A DNA stretch of 64,000 nucleotides, taken from the NCBI GenBank assembly GCA_964020155.1, contig OZ026546.1:2075400-2139399 (forward strand), read 5' to 3'. The position numbers and the translations under genes were made by a program. The stretch comes from Chondrilla cf. caribensis. Lineage: Eukaryota > Porifera > Demospongiae > Chondrillida > Chondrillidae. A model generated the notes under the pieces. The model was not told the origin of the DNA. It searched no databases and worked only from the letters and a program-made list of their open reading frames with translations. This document shows positions 1 to 12,590 of this stretch, piece after piece; within the stretch, counting starts at the first letter, position 1; each line of letters starts with the position of its first letter.

Positions 1-951
1 AATCCGTTTTCAGTTACTAATTCAGTAAGCATAAACATCAAATATCAATTACCAATTAGCATTAATCTGGTTATGTTTCATACCCCATACCATACAAATA
101 CAATATTAGTAGTAACAGTGCTCACTTTTCTTCACTACTGCGCATCCTGGACATCCTCATGCCATTGTTATCTACCAAATCAAAGACAAAATATTGATAA
201 ATACTTTCTTTTTTAATATTCTAATAACATTAATATAATTCAAATTGTCTTCTTGAAATAACTACCAGATCATTCATACTGTACTATCTAGAATAACCCA
301 TTTAGCTTTAATAATTCCAAGGTAGCTTTCACACATATGATTCCTTCCAGAGAGAGTCTGTAAACAGTGTGAATAGCTATGTACTATGCAATGTCTGCAC
401 AAAACTACACTGAAATAACTTTCTGTATGATAAGAAATCTAAATGTTTAGTAACGTCAAGTATACAAATTTTAAAATTTAAACATCAGTAAGCAATGTGA
501 TGTGAGCTACACATTACACAAAAAATGAATGTTAGAGTAGTCCAAAAAAATTTACCAGATATGCATAAAACTAATTAAGTTATAACTAAATAACTTCTGG
601 TAGACCTGTAGTGGTAATAGAGAAACTTTGGCTTGGTTGTTTAATAAAGAGTCTGTATAGCCACTACAGCCCTAATGATGATACCTAAGTTGTTATGTGG
701 TATGTTTTTGTAATAAAAATACTAACTCCCATGCAGAATTGTTATTATAGCTCAACAATGAATTGCTAGACAATTAATTGTCTTATTTTAATAACATATC
801 CTGGCATGGGAAGTGTGCAAGATCAAAAGAAAAGTTCAATAACACAGATACTATTTTTGCACACCTAGCCTTTTGATCTGTCCACGCAACATACTACATG
901 TGTGATTAAAATGTATCTGCAAAATTCATATGTACGTATGTGGGTACACAC
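1..951. other. Non-coding, probable gene A intron
   Basis: AT-rich sequence with no convincing exon on either strand. It probably belongs to the intron between the gene A transmembrane exon and an unseen tail exon to the left. A copy of the paralogous tail (YEDP, YQTV motifs) was looked for and not found. Confidence 0.4.
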
Positions 952-1062
952 CTTTCACACTTTGGTTTCTTTTCTTCCACCAAACAATGAACACAGACAA
1001 AATAATGACAACTAGAATTAGCAGAATGATGACAGCCACAATTGGTACAGCAATGTAAACAG
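952..1062 (-). CDS. Gene A exon, transmembrane segment
   Basis: 111-nt phase 1-1 exon after a cccacag acceptor, donor gtgtgt. It encodes about 25 hydrophobic residues (Ile, Val, Leu) followed by WWKKRN, a stop-transfer signal. It is the same length as the gene B transmembrane exon 30438-30548 but only loosely similar in sequence. Confidence 0.7.
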
Positions 1063-3380
1063 CTGTGGGATGAAATGATTAAACACAATAATAAACTACA
1101 GTTTAATAATCTGCCCAATACAAATATTTATGAAAATTTGTGTAATTAGTAACAACAGAAAGAGCACATTCTTTCAACAATAATTGTGACTCAGTACTTC
1201 AGTAAAATATACCTGATTGATAACTGAATCAGGACACAAATAAAGAATATATTGTGATTGTACTAAAATGTCATATCTATACACAGTAAAATCTGCTACT
1301 TCATTACCACAGCAATGGAATACAATGAGAGTGACTATGAGAACTGGTCAGGCCAAGCAAAGGCGATTCTCAGTTTATCGTCCAGTGGTTACAACAATGG
1401 CATGTGGGAGGGAGTTTATTTTTTCATTATTCAATATTGAAAAGTTCCACAGAAGGATCTAATTGGTCTAACAACACTCCACTCCATGGAACAACTGTCC
1501 TATTTGCAGCAGACATTTGTACACTAACAAAAGAACCCATATTGCACTCCATGTGGCAAAGAAGAGTGGGTTAGATTCCCATACAATAAAAACAATGGAG
1601 TCAACAGCTACCTTTTTTATTAATTATTTCCAGCTATTGTTGATTATTAGTAAGTAGTAATCTGGTGATGGTATGTACAACTTAAAATACTTTATAACAA
1701 TTCACTACAAGCAATCTTTAATGTTTACCACTTGGCAGGCAAATATCATTCAATATCCACAGTAACTAGCACAATGTAGATGTAGTACAAATATACAATA
1801 GTGAATCACAAACTCACGAAGGAGGTCAGGTTCACTGGATGGTGAAGGTGAAGGTGAAGCTGTAGTAGAAGATGTAGGGGGTGATGATGACATTTCTGTG
1901 GGAATCAATATAATTCAATAAGTAAAAAGTTGCAGAGTTAGAAAATATCATGATATACACATATTCACATGTAACTGCAATTATTCTATAACTACTACAG
2001 TGGCGGTCAAAAGTTACGGGACGATTAAGGGGTTTAAGAAAATGGCGGAACGGAACAGTACAACTTCAATCGTCCAAAAAGCAAGATTTTTAGATTTAAT
2101 TTGTAAGATAAATATTTAGAAACATCCAACAACATTCAAATCGGTGTATTCTGCAACTAATCGTTTCATTACTACTTTCGGTGGTTGTCAGCCCGCCTCG
2201 ATTTAAAATCACTACTTTGAGCGAACACGTTGTCAATAGTTGTTTTGAGGGAACTGTATTTTTCTCTTGGAAGCGTATATTCAAAACTTTTATGATTCAG
2301 AATCTGCAACAGATGGGATCTTTAATAATTTTCCAAGAGACAATGCTCCAAACAACTTACCCGTATTTGTATGGTCTAATATCTGTGCAAACTTGGAAAA
2401 AGAAATTATATCGTATACTTAGATGCTCGATTGTCGGTAGGCCTCTCAAACCACAGAGTATACTGACCAGATTCTATAGTTTATGTATGTGAGTGACCAC
2501 TGCAGAGAGAATTGTATGGAAGAATATTTAATCAGAAGATATACGCAGAAAAAGCTACTGTTCTTTGACATGAGTCAAGTTCAGTACGTTTAGCAATCCG
2601 GGATGGTGACCATAAAATGAGCTCTCAAAAACCGATATTTCAGCTGAATTGGATATTTGTGACGTTTGAAGGAGGACAAGTTAAGCAAGAAACTCAGGGT
2701 TGCGACCAATGCGTTCTTGCACTAAAACTAATTAAAGTATAATGTAATAGCAAGAACGTCTGTGTAAGCGTATATTTTCAAATGTTATGCAGATTAGAGC
2801 TGTAAATGCAAGTCACGAAGATTTGACAGTACTATGTGTATATGTTCTTGGACATTTTAAAAGTATTCATATGATTTATTTTGACTCTCTTGTTCCGAAG
2901 TGCCGAAATATCGAGAAAATTGCAAGTATGCTGAAAATAGCTGACGGCCGCCACATTGAAATCGTCCCATAACTTTTGGCCGCCACTGTATAACAGACTA
3001 CAATTAGTTGACAGTTTCAGGTTGAAGATTGGCAGCTTCTAGTCAATGGTTCAGAAGATTGTAGTGTTTCTAAATACTTTGTCGATCATTTGTTTATTCT
3101 TGATTTCAACCACAAAACTCGATCTGGTAAGATTAGTATCAATAGTAAGATTAAGCAAACTAAAATAGCAACAATAGGTATACTATTAAAATAGTGAAAT
3201 CCTGCAATATTCTGATTAACACAAAAGCTACGGTAGGTGCCAAAATAAACTTTGCGTTTTGTTTTGTACAGATGAATACGAAATGCTCGAACAGATCATT
3301 CCATTTTCGTCTATTTTAGGGGCTGCCTGTGGCAGCCCCTATATTGTTTTCATTTTGACTTCCGGTATGTAACACTCGTC

Positions 3381-3426
<46 letters not shown>

Positions 3427-6400
3427 ATAGACATATATGTATATATAATATGCGTTCCTACGTGTAACTGCAACAATGAATTTATACATGTATCATAATT
3501 TATATTGCGCGAAATAAAGATGGCCGATTTCGAACACCGACAATTAGAAATTGGGCTGGAATTCGTGCGCTGAAGCTTCGCCGAGCGTAATAACTTCTAC
3601 GAAGGTTCTTCTGAACCTAAGAAAGACTTCCAAGTAATTTGAGTGCGGGGGGCGGCAGCCCCACGAGTTTTTGAACTCGAATTACTTGTTTCCGTCCGTC
3701 TGTACTGTTTTGTTTTGTTCTATTCCGAACGGATGACTAAAATGAATGGTGTTGATCAACACTAACACATAACTTTATAAATGCGTGTACATTTCGTCGT
3801 GTGTCATTCAAGTCCGATTTACGCCAAAGAGACGTGCGATGAGGGCAACCATAGTCTATAGCCATTTAAGAAAGCAGAGTATTTTAGTTCGCTATACAAA
3901 TAGCATCAAATCACCTACTATTCAAGTTCGTTTGAGAGAAGGAATTCGTATTCCAACAGCGATGGGTCATAATTTTATCAAGAGGTGAGTTCACTAGATC
4001 GATCAATCGAGAAACGCCATTTTCTTCATTCCAGAAGATGTCTCCACTGCTTAGATGAATCCATTTGTGGTAGTTTATTCCGTACTAAAGCGATGAGATC
4101 TTCATAATTGAGTATCTAGCCAAATCGTTCTGTACTTTGATAGAATACGATCAAATCAACACATTTCGTTCTCTCTGTCTTTTCGCATGTTCCGTTTCGT
4201 TCCATTTTCGTTTTATTTCCATAGGCAAAAGGTACGAAGCCGCGTTTAGAAGGAACGGAACGCAAAGTTTATTTTGGCTCCTACCGTACGTACGTTCTTC
4301 TTCCGTCATGAGTGTTCTTTGGAGTATCGTGGATAACGAGGCATCATATGATTCACTCTTAAGTTGTTGTTGGAGTTAGACCGTGGTCATTTCATTGTCG
4401 TCTTCTGCGTAGCTTTTTCCTATCGTATGGGGCGTCCGCATTCCACTGATTATGAATATGATCAGCGTGTGAAGGTTACATACGTATGTATTCATGAACG
4501 TTAACGATCGTCAGAGAGAGATCAGTTGTCTTACCATAACTAAAGCCTTCTCTACGTAAAGCAAGGATTCTCTGTTTAACGTAACTAGGATAAACTATCC
4601 TTAATGGATTTCCAACTACCGCTTCAATTCGGTGCCCATGGATGTCGCTTAGCGACCGAAGGCACTAATTCTATAATTGCATTCTTGCGAAAATGGACGC
4701 CCGTGTTGTCGAAAAACACGGGTACCGGGGACGCCCGTTCGTTCAGTCGTCCGTGGAAACGAGAATGTCAATTTTTCATGATTGGTACCGTACATATGTA
4801 GTATGTCCATCTAAGTGTCTCTCATGTGCAGGCCAAATACCACAGTGAATTAAAAAGGCAACCTTGTTACAATGGTAATAAATGCACAACCCAGAGCACA
4901 CATGAATGCAAAATCTACCAGAGGGTAATACGTACGTACTTTCAAACACGAGGTATTTTAAGACACATTAAACACCATATATGGTACATGGCATGGAAAA
5001 GCATCAAATTTTCTCGTTTTCCATGAGTATTTCGGAACACTATAAAAAATAAATGCAATACGAACAACATGGAAACCTGATTCAATTTAGGATTCCATGT
5101 CAATTGAATCCTAAATAATTAAGATTTCCAAAACAGCATTGTCAATCAGTCAGTAGATTTCCAAGATATGAGCAAATCGGAGGATAGAAATTCTGCTTAT
5201 CCATGAGATGCAGTATTTCAAAATCTAAGACACAGTACGTATATATCAACGGTCAGTCAATATTGTACTACTTGAAATTGGGATAATTCTTAGATGATGA
5301 TGTTAGCCAATACCTTAAGTTAACATAAATTTTAGCACAAATGCTAAGCAAGTATATAATATTATACATACATGAGTACCAAAAGTTACAAGACGATACT
5401 CAAAGGGCCGCCATTAGCTATTTTAGCATACTTTTCTACACATTCTCAGGATATCTTTCATCATGTTCAAGAACATGGCAAAATTTATTTCTCATTCTTG
5501 TGACCATATTCACTTTAACAACAGCTCTGATGTTCATAACAGATATACGTACAAACGTATGCTTTTTGATAGCATTCTTACTAATAACATAGCTAGTAAC
5601 AGAAAGTGAGAAGTTAGTGCAAAAACTAATCAGTTACTTTTGATGAGGGTTCACTTCATGGCTATTAAAAAAAAATGGGATTAGTGATCATTAACACAGA
5701 CAATAAACATAGACCTAGCCATAAACCATAGAATCCAACCAGTATACTCTGTGTTTTAGGAATAGTCTATTAACAGCATACATCAATCAGTGTAAATACG
5801 TACACACATACCTATGCATACAAAGTATGTACATACATATAATATTTGTCTTCAAGCCTGCACTACACATGTGGGTAAATTGGTTAGGGTATTCTCTCTC
5901 TGAAAATTCTTAAAGATCCTATTTGTTGGAGATTTTAAATGATAAAGCTTGGAAATACGTACTATACAGTAAACATTGGTTAATCTGCCTCTGCGGTTAG
6001 TTTGCCATATTATTTTGGAACGAATTAACTTGCATGGCTATGCTGGATATGTAATCTGCCATCTTGTAATTCCGCCATTTTTCTGTGTATCAATTTGTAC
6101 TTTTGCATGGGCTTTGGTTACAAAAAATCCACCAAGTGTCAAAATGTTGTGTTGGTGTAGAGTAAAATAATAGCGAAGCTGACAATGAAGCAGAAGGAGA
6201 ATTGCAATTATAGAGAGAGGAATCCTATGACAACGCAAGAAATACTTGTAGAACATTTCTCAAAGAAGCGGAAGTTACAAATTGCATGATGAACAATCCT
6301 GAAGAAGATCTGAAAAATTTCCTGGAACCAATTGCAACAGATTAACTACGTATATTTAATATTCACTGTATATACATATATGTTTGGAAGATGAAAGAAT

Positions 6401-9400
6401 AGCTCTCTCAAAGCAACTATAGTAAATGTGTTCACTCAAAGTAAAGATTTCAATCAAGACATGCTATCAATCACAAAACGATGTACTGAATCTATCAGAC
6501 TCACTAAACACCAATTAGGATATTATAAAACATCTAAAACAATAGATTTCACAAATAAAATTGAAAGATAATACTTTTAGGACATTAAAGTTGGTCAGTT
6601 CCTTCTGCCATTTTCATAAACCCAGATATGTCTTGTTACATTTGACTGCCACTATACATACAAACCTACCTCCCAATGTTGTGAACATGATTGTAGCTAC
6701 TGAACTTTGGCTGACAACATTGATCAGTGCTCGAATAGTCACTCTGTAACTTGTTCCATTGGTGAGATCAGATATGGTATAGTTAGTGTTGGCTCCTGTG
6801 GAAGTCACATTCCTTGTTGTGATCAGGACATTATCACTGAACACTTCAATCATGTAGGTTATTGGATTGTCCCTGAGCCCTTCACATAGTCCATTTGGTC
6901 TCATCAGTACAATGTCAATACTTGTGTTAGATGCAGTACCCTGGGTCACACCTGGTGCTGGAACATCTGCAGAAATGATGGACAGAACAAGACAGAGATG
7001 GCTGGAGTAAGAAATGATTGGACTAGCCAACAGAAATATTCATAAAATTGTGATCCACTACAATGTTTCAAAAGGATACATGATTTACATAAGATGACTG
7101 CAAAAGAACATATATTGTCAAATTACGCATGTATATGGAAGAACTTGGTACCACTATGACGGAGAATGGTACAATATTCATAGGAAACACAAATTCCACA
7201 AAAAGTGTTTAGTAAGGCAGGCAGAAGGTTGGAACAGACATGCCATTGTAATATAACTGTCTGTTACTTTTTCTGGTGTCACATACATACTTATCCAATG
7301 CAGTATCAATGCAGGAATTGCATAATATGCAATAGGCACACTATACTGCCTGCTGCTTTTAGTTCTGAAATAGTTACAATATTCATATGAAATAGTTACA
7401 TTTCAATGCTTATCAAGATCATTCCCGCAATCTGCCTACTGCATATTCCCTAATTTATCGGCACCCTTATTTCTCGGTGTCCGTCCAAATAGGGTCTGGC
7501 AATACTCTAATTTCGACGAAATTTCGCTTTCCCTAATTTTTAGTCTTGACTCTAATTTTTTGTCAGCTATAAGGATTGAACACGTTTTGTCTCTTAATGT
7601 GCCATATGCCTCTCTCTTTGTTCTTTTTTCGCTTTGATACATTTATTGTGTTGCAGAGGGAGTGCCAATCAACAGCGAAAGTATTATCTGCTCTGCAAAA
7701 AATAGGTCAAATGCTGGCTAAAAACAACAAATACAGACTCTTACACCTTAAATTATTATTCTTGTTAGAAGTAGAGCGCAGTGTCAATTTTGGCTTCCCA
7801 CTGGTCCATGTACACATGATACCCGTGAATAGGTGCCACTACTGTTAAATAGAAATTTTCGGCGCTAACTCTAAATTGTTGTCAAATTTCCCTAATTTTC
7901 CATCACATCACTGGTTCAAACCATTGTATCCCTAATTGCCAACTTGGAGCTGAAATTTGCTCTGCCAAAAAATTAGGGAATATACGGTATTTGGGGCATA
8001 CACACATATACGTATATACCTTTTACATTCAGGTATATAATAGCTTGTGGTTGTAAGTAGAAATGATTTGCGTGAAGCAAACCCATCATAAACTAGTAAT
8101 AACAACCATAATAGTGCTTGGGAAGCCTAATGGAGTATACAAAGCAGTGTTTTAATTGTTGATTTCTTGAAGCTATTGAAACTTAATATTGTTATTAAAA
8201 AAGTCTTAAGGATCATCTTTGGGTATTCCTCTAAGTAGCTGTATGAGACATCCACATAACAATGAGAGTGTAAGTTTATAGTAGTGGAGGTATAGTTTAA
8301 GTGAGATTTCATTTGAAGTGGCGGTGAGTTTATGAACGGTTGATCGATGCTAAACTCTATTTAATCATTGCAGCCTTTAATTTTTGCACTGGGATAGCAT
8401 GTCTTAGTTATTTTCGTTATTCCTCTCATACTACACATTTAATGCTAACAAAATGAAATACACCAAAGTGAAAAGTGTTTTTCTTAAGCTTATACATAAT
8501 AATGAAAATAATTTAATGTTCATCAACATTCTAACATTATATGTATGTATGCTCCTACGCACAAACTTGCATACGTGTCATCAAATACAAAAATTATTAT
8601 TATCATTACTTCTCACAGAATTCCTTCACAACATATTTTATACAAAAAACTGTTCACTTACTATTAACAACAGAGATGCTTGCTGCTGCTGATAGTGGTG
8701 TTTGTCCCAACAAGCCACTACTATTATCAGCTGCTATAATCCTACAGGCAACAGAGGACACTCCCAAACTAGTAACATTGAGAATGTTCAGTCGTTCTTC
8801 CACTGGTTCCATGTTCACAGCATCAATATGTCCAGCAAACATGCTATCCACAGAATTCTCACTAAGGAATGTCGAACCACCATCAAAGGACCATGTTGTG
8901 GTAAGGAAAGCAACTGTTCCAGTGAATCCCGAATGTGTACATGATATGAATGTAGGTCCTTCATTCAGTTGTTGATCACCAAAACAGAATCCACTACCAC
9001 TGGCAAAGTTGGTACCACTCAGCATTGCTGTTTGACCTAAGAGTAGTGCAATAGAAAATGATTATAATCATGAATATCACTGTACATCATTTTTCCTTGA
9101 TGCTTGTACTATGTATACATATACGTATGTTAGTGATCTTCAATGTTTCATTTGAAGTAAAATTCCATGCTACAAGCAGTGAGGTAGGATGTCATTGAAG
9201 TATTAATGCAGGTGGAGGGTCAATACTGAAAAGTACTGAATATAATGGAACCCCTGGCTTATGTATAATACTATATACGTAAACTATGTAGATTATTCAC
9301 CCTTGATTGAACTACAAAAATGTAACTAACAATAAAATTGAATGATAGCAGATGTACGGTACTAATCATATAAAACTGAACGTTCTACGGGTACGGAACG

Positions 9401-10235
9401 GGCGTACCCGTACCCGTTCCGTACCCGTACCCAATAAACGGGGACGGCCGTTTGCCGAACTTGACGATTGCAAAGAATGTACACCTTCGTAGTGATACCT
9501 AGAGTAACACCTACGTATCTCCTTTTCATCGTGTTATAGTTCGTTAGAAGATGGTTTATTCGAGTTACGTGAAGCAGGGAATTCTCTTTTGTCGTCGTTC
9601 GAGAAAAAGCTACGCAGAAGACGACGAAACGACCGCGGTTGAACTCCAACAACTACTTAAAAGCGAATTGTATGACGCCTCGCTATCCACGAGACTTTAC
9701 AGAATATTATTTGGAAAATCTGTTCCATGGGAAAATTGAAAGACATTTTTCTTGTGATGCGAAGCCAACGAATGTCATCCCAAGACGAAATCCGGATCCA
9801 GGGGCACTCAACGAAGGAAAAACTTTCAGCCGTCGTGGCATAGCGAGTAAGTGGGCTAGACTTGAATGATAACCTCAGTCCGATACCTCACCGTTGCCCC
9901 TATTTGATGTATGGCACCAATCGCCCCTCTGACCTCGCAGTCGTTTGCTGCGCCTGACACAAATTTGACATTGGATTAAATTCATCACAAAAATTTCATT
10001 GAGACACCTTCGACCAATTAAGACGTGGGCGACCTCGATCGGACTCCCCTAACGAACGGAAACAATTACCTCGCTAACGCTCGGTAATTATATGAAATAG
10101 AGATTACATTACTATAAACTTAGAAAAGTCACTGTATTTTAGGCAGGTGTGTGTACCTTGTACTGAATAATGCTGCAGTAGAGACAGTAGAAAAAGGTGG
10201 CCAACCACACACAGGCTGTTTACTGAGCTTGTCAT
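952..10235 (-). CDS. Gene A: Ig-FN3-stalk-TM receptor, 3' end outside window
   Basis: Split gene on the minus strand, in order: signal-peptide exon 10235-10157, Ig-like exon 9036-8662, FN3 exon 6966-6670, Ser/Pro stalk exon 1895-1818, transmembrane exon 1062-952. All joins are phase 1 with GT-AG borders, so the frame runs through. The cytoplasmic tail exon seen in paralogues B-D is not found in 1-951 and probably lies beyond the window. The product would be a type I membrane protein with its Ig and FN3 domains outside the cell. It is the inverted twin of gene B over the first three exons, with different stalk and TM exons outside the duplication. No EGF exon was seen. Function is unknown; a recognition or adhesion role is inferred from the domains. 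Confidence 0.75.
1818..1895 (-). CDS. Gene A exon, Ser/Thr/Pro stalk
   Basis: 78-nt phase 1-1 exon (acceptor cccacag, donor gtgagt) encoding a Ser, Thr and Pro repeat-like stretch that ends EPDLL. It looks like a flexible, probably O-glycosylated stalk between FN3 and the membrane. Gene B has a shorter Pro/Thr exon in the same place. Confidence 0.6.
1998..2988. mobile_element. Non-autonomous Tc1/mariner-like element
   Basis: 991 bp bounded by inverted ends beginning CAGTGGCGGTCAAAAGTTA and finishing in its near complement, each flanked by TA, the Tc1/mariner target duplication. No transposase frame longer than about 100 codons survives. Its interior matches parts of 5373-6653 and 27518-29190 in the two duplication arms, so three relics of one family are present. 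It lies in an intron of gene A. Confidence 0.75.
3319..3345. repeat. Short GC-rich hairpin
   Basis: AGGGGCTGCC and GGCAGCCCCT face each other across a 3-nt loop. A second hairpin at about 3630-3690 pairs caagtaatt..gagt with actcgaattacttg around a GC-rich apex containing GGCGGCAGCCCC, so the apex sequence is shared. Confidence 0.6.
3383..3423. repeat. (AT)n microsatellite
   Basis: About 20 uninterrupted AT units followed by an impure AT tract. Confidence 0.9.
3424..5294. other. Intergenic or intronic repeat-derived sequence
   Basis: No supported gene. The part at about 4290-4440 is an inverted, diverged match to 9590-9700 in the left arm (shared stretch around aaaaagctacgcagaagacg on the opposite strand), so it is a dispersed repeat. 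At 4690-4725 the sequence cccgtgt..acacggg folds back. A short open start at 3521 (MADFEHRQ) stops after 17 codons and was not called. Confidence 0.4.
5373..6653 (-). mobile_element. Decayed Tc1-like element (left arm), with nested MITE
   Basis: The ends resemble those of the 1998-2988 element: taccaaaagttac at the left and gactgccactata at the right. The interior shares the tract around cagagtatactgg with that copy. A separate short element (5967-6368) is inserted within it. The copy in the right arm has lost part of one end. Confidence 0.6.
5967..6368. mobile_element. 402-bp TA-flanked MITE nested in Tc1-like element
   Basis: Begins CAGTAAACATT and ends in AATATTCACTG, an imperfect inverted pair, with TA on both sides. 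The same element lies at 27805-28206 in the right arm. It carries no transposase. Confidence 0.55.
6670..6966 (-). CDS. Gene A exon 3, fibronectin type III domain
   Basis: 297-nt phase 1-1 exon from a tgcag acceptor to a gtaggt donor. It encodes VPAP at the start, PITYMIEVFS in the middle, then a Thr/Asn-rich loop with N-glycosylation sequons (NVT, NYT, NGT) and the closing FTTLG, which fits an FN3 sandwich. A Tc1-like element begins about 15 nt past the donor. Confidence 0.8.
7439..7987. mobile_element. 549-bp MITE with CYGYATATTCCC ends (left arm)
   Basis: Inverted ends read CTGCATATTCCCTAATTT and, from the other side, CCGTATATTCCCTAATTT, with TA flanks. The motif CCCTAATTT recurs inside. 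The right-arm copy is 26188-26736, also 549 bp. It lies in the intron between the Ig and FN3 exons. Confidence 0.65.
8662..9036 (-). CDS. Gene A exon 2, Ig-like domain
   Basis: 375-nt phase 1-1 exon between a ttag acceptor and a gtaagtg donor. The translation shows an Ig-type pattern: Cys in FISC, Trp in TTWSF, hydrophobic RLNILNV strand, and a second Cys in SVACRI. An extra Cys sits in GFCFGD. It differs from gene B at one residue (ADN versus FDN). Confidence 0.75.
9387..9428. repeat. 16-bp perfect GC-rich palindrome
   Basis: ACGGGTACGGAACGGG at 9387-9402 and its exact complement at 9413-9428, with a 10-nt loop. It lies in the piece of the left arm (about 9360-9690) that has no counterpart in the right arm. 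Confidence 0.8.
10157..10235 (-). CDS. Gene A exon 1, signal peptide
   Basis: The 79-nt exon opens with ATG at 10235 and ends CAAG before gtacac. It encodes a short Ser-rich start and a hydrophobic Leu/Phe core, typical of a secretion signal. It is the same length as the leader exons of B (23245-23323) and C (47844-47922) and ends in phase 1. Confidence 0.7.
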
Positions 10236-10504
10236 GGTTCTGGTGTGATAATATTAATATCAATGTAGTAATGCACTTCAACCTCTGCAGGGAATATAAT
10301 ATGTACTTATGCACATTTTCATCTGGTGGCAAGTTTCAAAGCTCATTTCCCAGTTAAACTTTAGAAAAGGTTTCCAAAAATATAATGTAAAACTTCCAAT
10401 ATCAATGGTTTCCAATTTGCAATTCCAACAAATCTGATATCTATTATAGAAGTTTTGTTGGAAATTAACCTGCTCGGGGAAAGGGAGAAAAGAGAAAAAA
10501 ACGC

Positions 10505-10574
10505 CACCTGCGGGACTCGAACCCACGGTGTTTGACTGTAGCCACCACAACAACTGAGCCATGAAGCCACCATA
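10505..10574 (-). repeat. tRNA-derived SINE-like repeat (left arm)
   Basis: On the minus strand a box A-like TGGCTCAGTTG (10561-10551) and box B GGTTCGAGTCC (10523-10513) are spaced as in a tRNA. A pyrimidine-rich tail (tttttctcttttctcc) follows. Mirror copy at 22909-22978. A folded functional tRNA is not supported, since the anticodon arm is irregular. Confidence 0.6.
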
Positions 10575-12590
10575 GTAACCAGCCTTTCCAATTCCCTTTC
10601 ATACTGCACCGGTGGTATTGGTGAGGTGCAGTCTCACATCAGTGAGACCACACAACTGTGTGGATTTAACTTGGTGATATTTACTAATAATTGTGTTAAT
10701 TATCTTCATTTCTACTACTTCCAATTAGATTAGATGTAGAATTGAAGATAATTAACACAATCAATAAAAAATTGATATCTGTGGCAATGTAGTCTGGCAT
10801 AGCAGATCCTTAATCTGCCCTTTTATTCTGGAAAGAAGGGTCTGCATGGTACAGTCAAATATCACTTTCTGTCTTGCGAAGGTATTACAAAGTGATCTAA
10901 AACATGGCAATGAATACTACACATTAGTGCTTATCTTGAGAGAAATTTGCATTAGGTTCCGAGTCATTGCAAAAGAACCATTCGCTAATGGCAGCACGAA
11001 GGGCAAAATTCTGCAGATTATTTATGTTCTTCTTATGTAATATATTGCATATTGCAATGTGATTGGGTGTCTGGATCGTAAAAAACAGAACTGGCATATA
11101 ATATTCAGTCTCACCTATTTCCTGTCCCCAAGGACTGCATATTCAGTCCTCTTAATAGATACTCTATGCTACCATAGACACTCTATACTACATACCCTGG
11201 ACTGGAATCTGCCCACGCATTGGTGTGACCATGTATGTTAACATTTCCAGTTCGATCGCCATATACTCACAATACAATATACGGATGATAAGTACGTATA
11301 CCATAGACACTCTATACTACGTAGCATAGAGTGTCTATGATATAACTTGGGCTACATTGATATACGAAATCTAAATCAGATCGGATGGATTATGGCTGAG
11401 ATACTGTGCCCACCGTTAGGGATGTAAAAAAGTGCCTTTCTTCTTCTATTGAAGTAAAGAAGAGGGGATAAGATCCTTAATGCCTACGAGTGTGTAGAAG
11501 AAGACACCTGGAACAGACGATACGAGAGAAAATGACTAAGTTGACCTTAAAAAAATTGCTACAAATTACGTATGGCTAACAAACGTTTACATACGCATAC
11601 GTTCGCAGAAACTGTATTTAAACGCCCCAGTCACGGGATTTTGGTCCGAGCTGAAGCACCTCAAGGCAGTTACGTTTCGAGAGTTTGCTAAAGTTTGCAC
11701 AAGGCATATAATGCCTTGACGGTCTTGGTTGGAAAGCTGAAAGATACTTTGTGCAGAAGCTGTAGCAAAGTTTTGAAGACTCGTTTATCTTGCTTATCCA
11801 GAGTGGCAAGTGAACTTCAGCTCGCTGTTGCTGGGAAAGGTGAGGTTTGAGTGAATTCTGACTATTGTTTGGAAGCTTACTAGTACACCTACACTCTGCT
11901 CCCAAGAACCATTGCGAGTTCCTAGTCTCTAGTCTTCAAGCAGTGATTCAGCAAAAGTGTTCAGAATTACCCAGTATTCAAAATTACCCCGAATTACCTT
12001 AGACAGTATCCTAATTTTGGAATAAAATATAGAAAGCATCGTGAAATTGTCGGAAAACATCTGGAGTTACTCCATTTTACCTGACTACCGTGACGTCACA
12101 GGCAAACTGGCATAATCTGGGGTGAGAAATAGGCCGGAAGTTAGCAATTTTCTCCACAACCAAACCTTACGCGCAACTTTTACGATCATTTTTATTAATA
12201 TGTCAATCTTTCGAATACTGACTCAAGGAATAACAGACCGACAACCCTTAACTTAGCCCGGCCATAGATACTCTATATATACGAGTAGCTATTGTTGTTG
12301 AAGGATTTGTGATGAAAAAACCTATGATGGAACATTCTAGAAAGATATACTTTCTAATACACTCACCATGAACAATATAAACGGAGACAATATCGAACAT
12401 TATAGTCCATTGCCAAAACAGACGCAGTACAAGCATGTTCGGGGTTCTATGAAAAATAAGTGAATTGAAGAAGGAATAATTGAAAACGTAAACTAGAAGT
12501 ATAGAAACTAACTATCAGATAACAACGTAATGACAAGAACAGCCAAAACCATAGACCGCAAAGAGAGGACATACGTCTTCTTCAACGTCT

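Larger units (their letters stand above)
5295..12590 (+). repeat. Left arm of giant inverted duplication
   Basis: Matches the reverse complement of 14962-29230 almost base for base over long stretches, including signal, Ig and FN3 exons, nested MITEs and a tRNA-like repeat. The inner border is near 12590, where similarity stops after the cgtcttcttc match; the outer border is near 5295. This arm lacks the Ngaro-like insertion, the MITE at 28282 and part of 23790-24600 found in the right arm. Confidence 0.85.

Noticed and set aside
8676..8975. Open frame antisense to the Ig exon (about 99 codons), also seen opposite the Ig exons of B and C
   Set aside because: It recurs only because the Ig exons are conserved. 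The antisense protein has no domain logic or splice context, while the sense frame has both.
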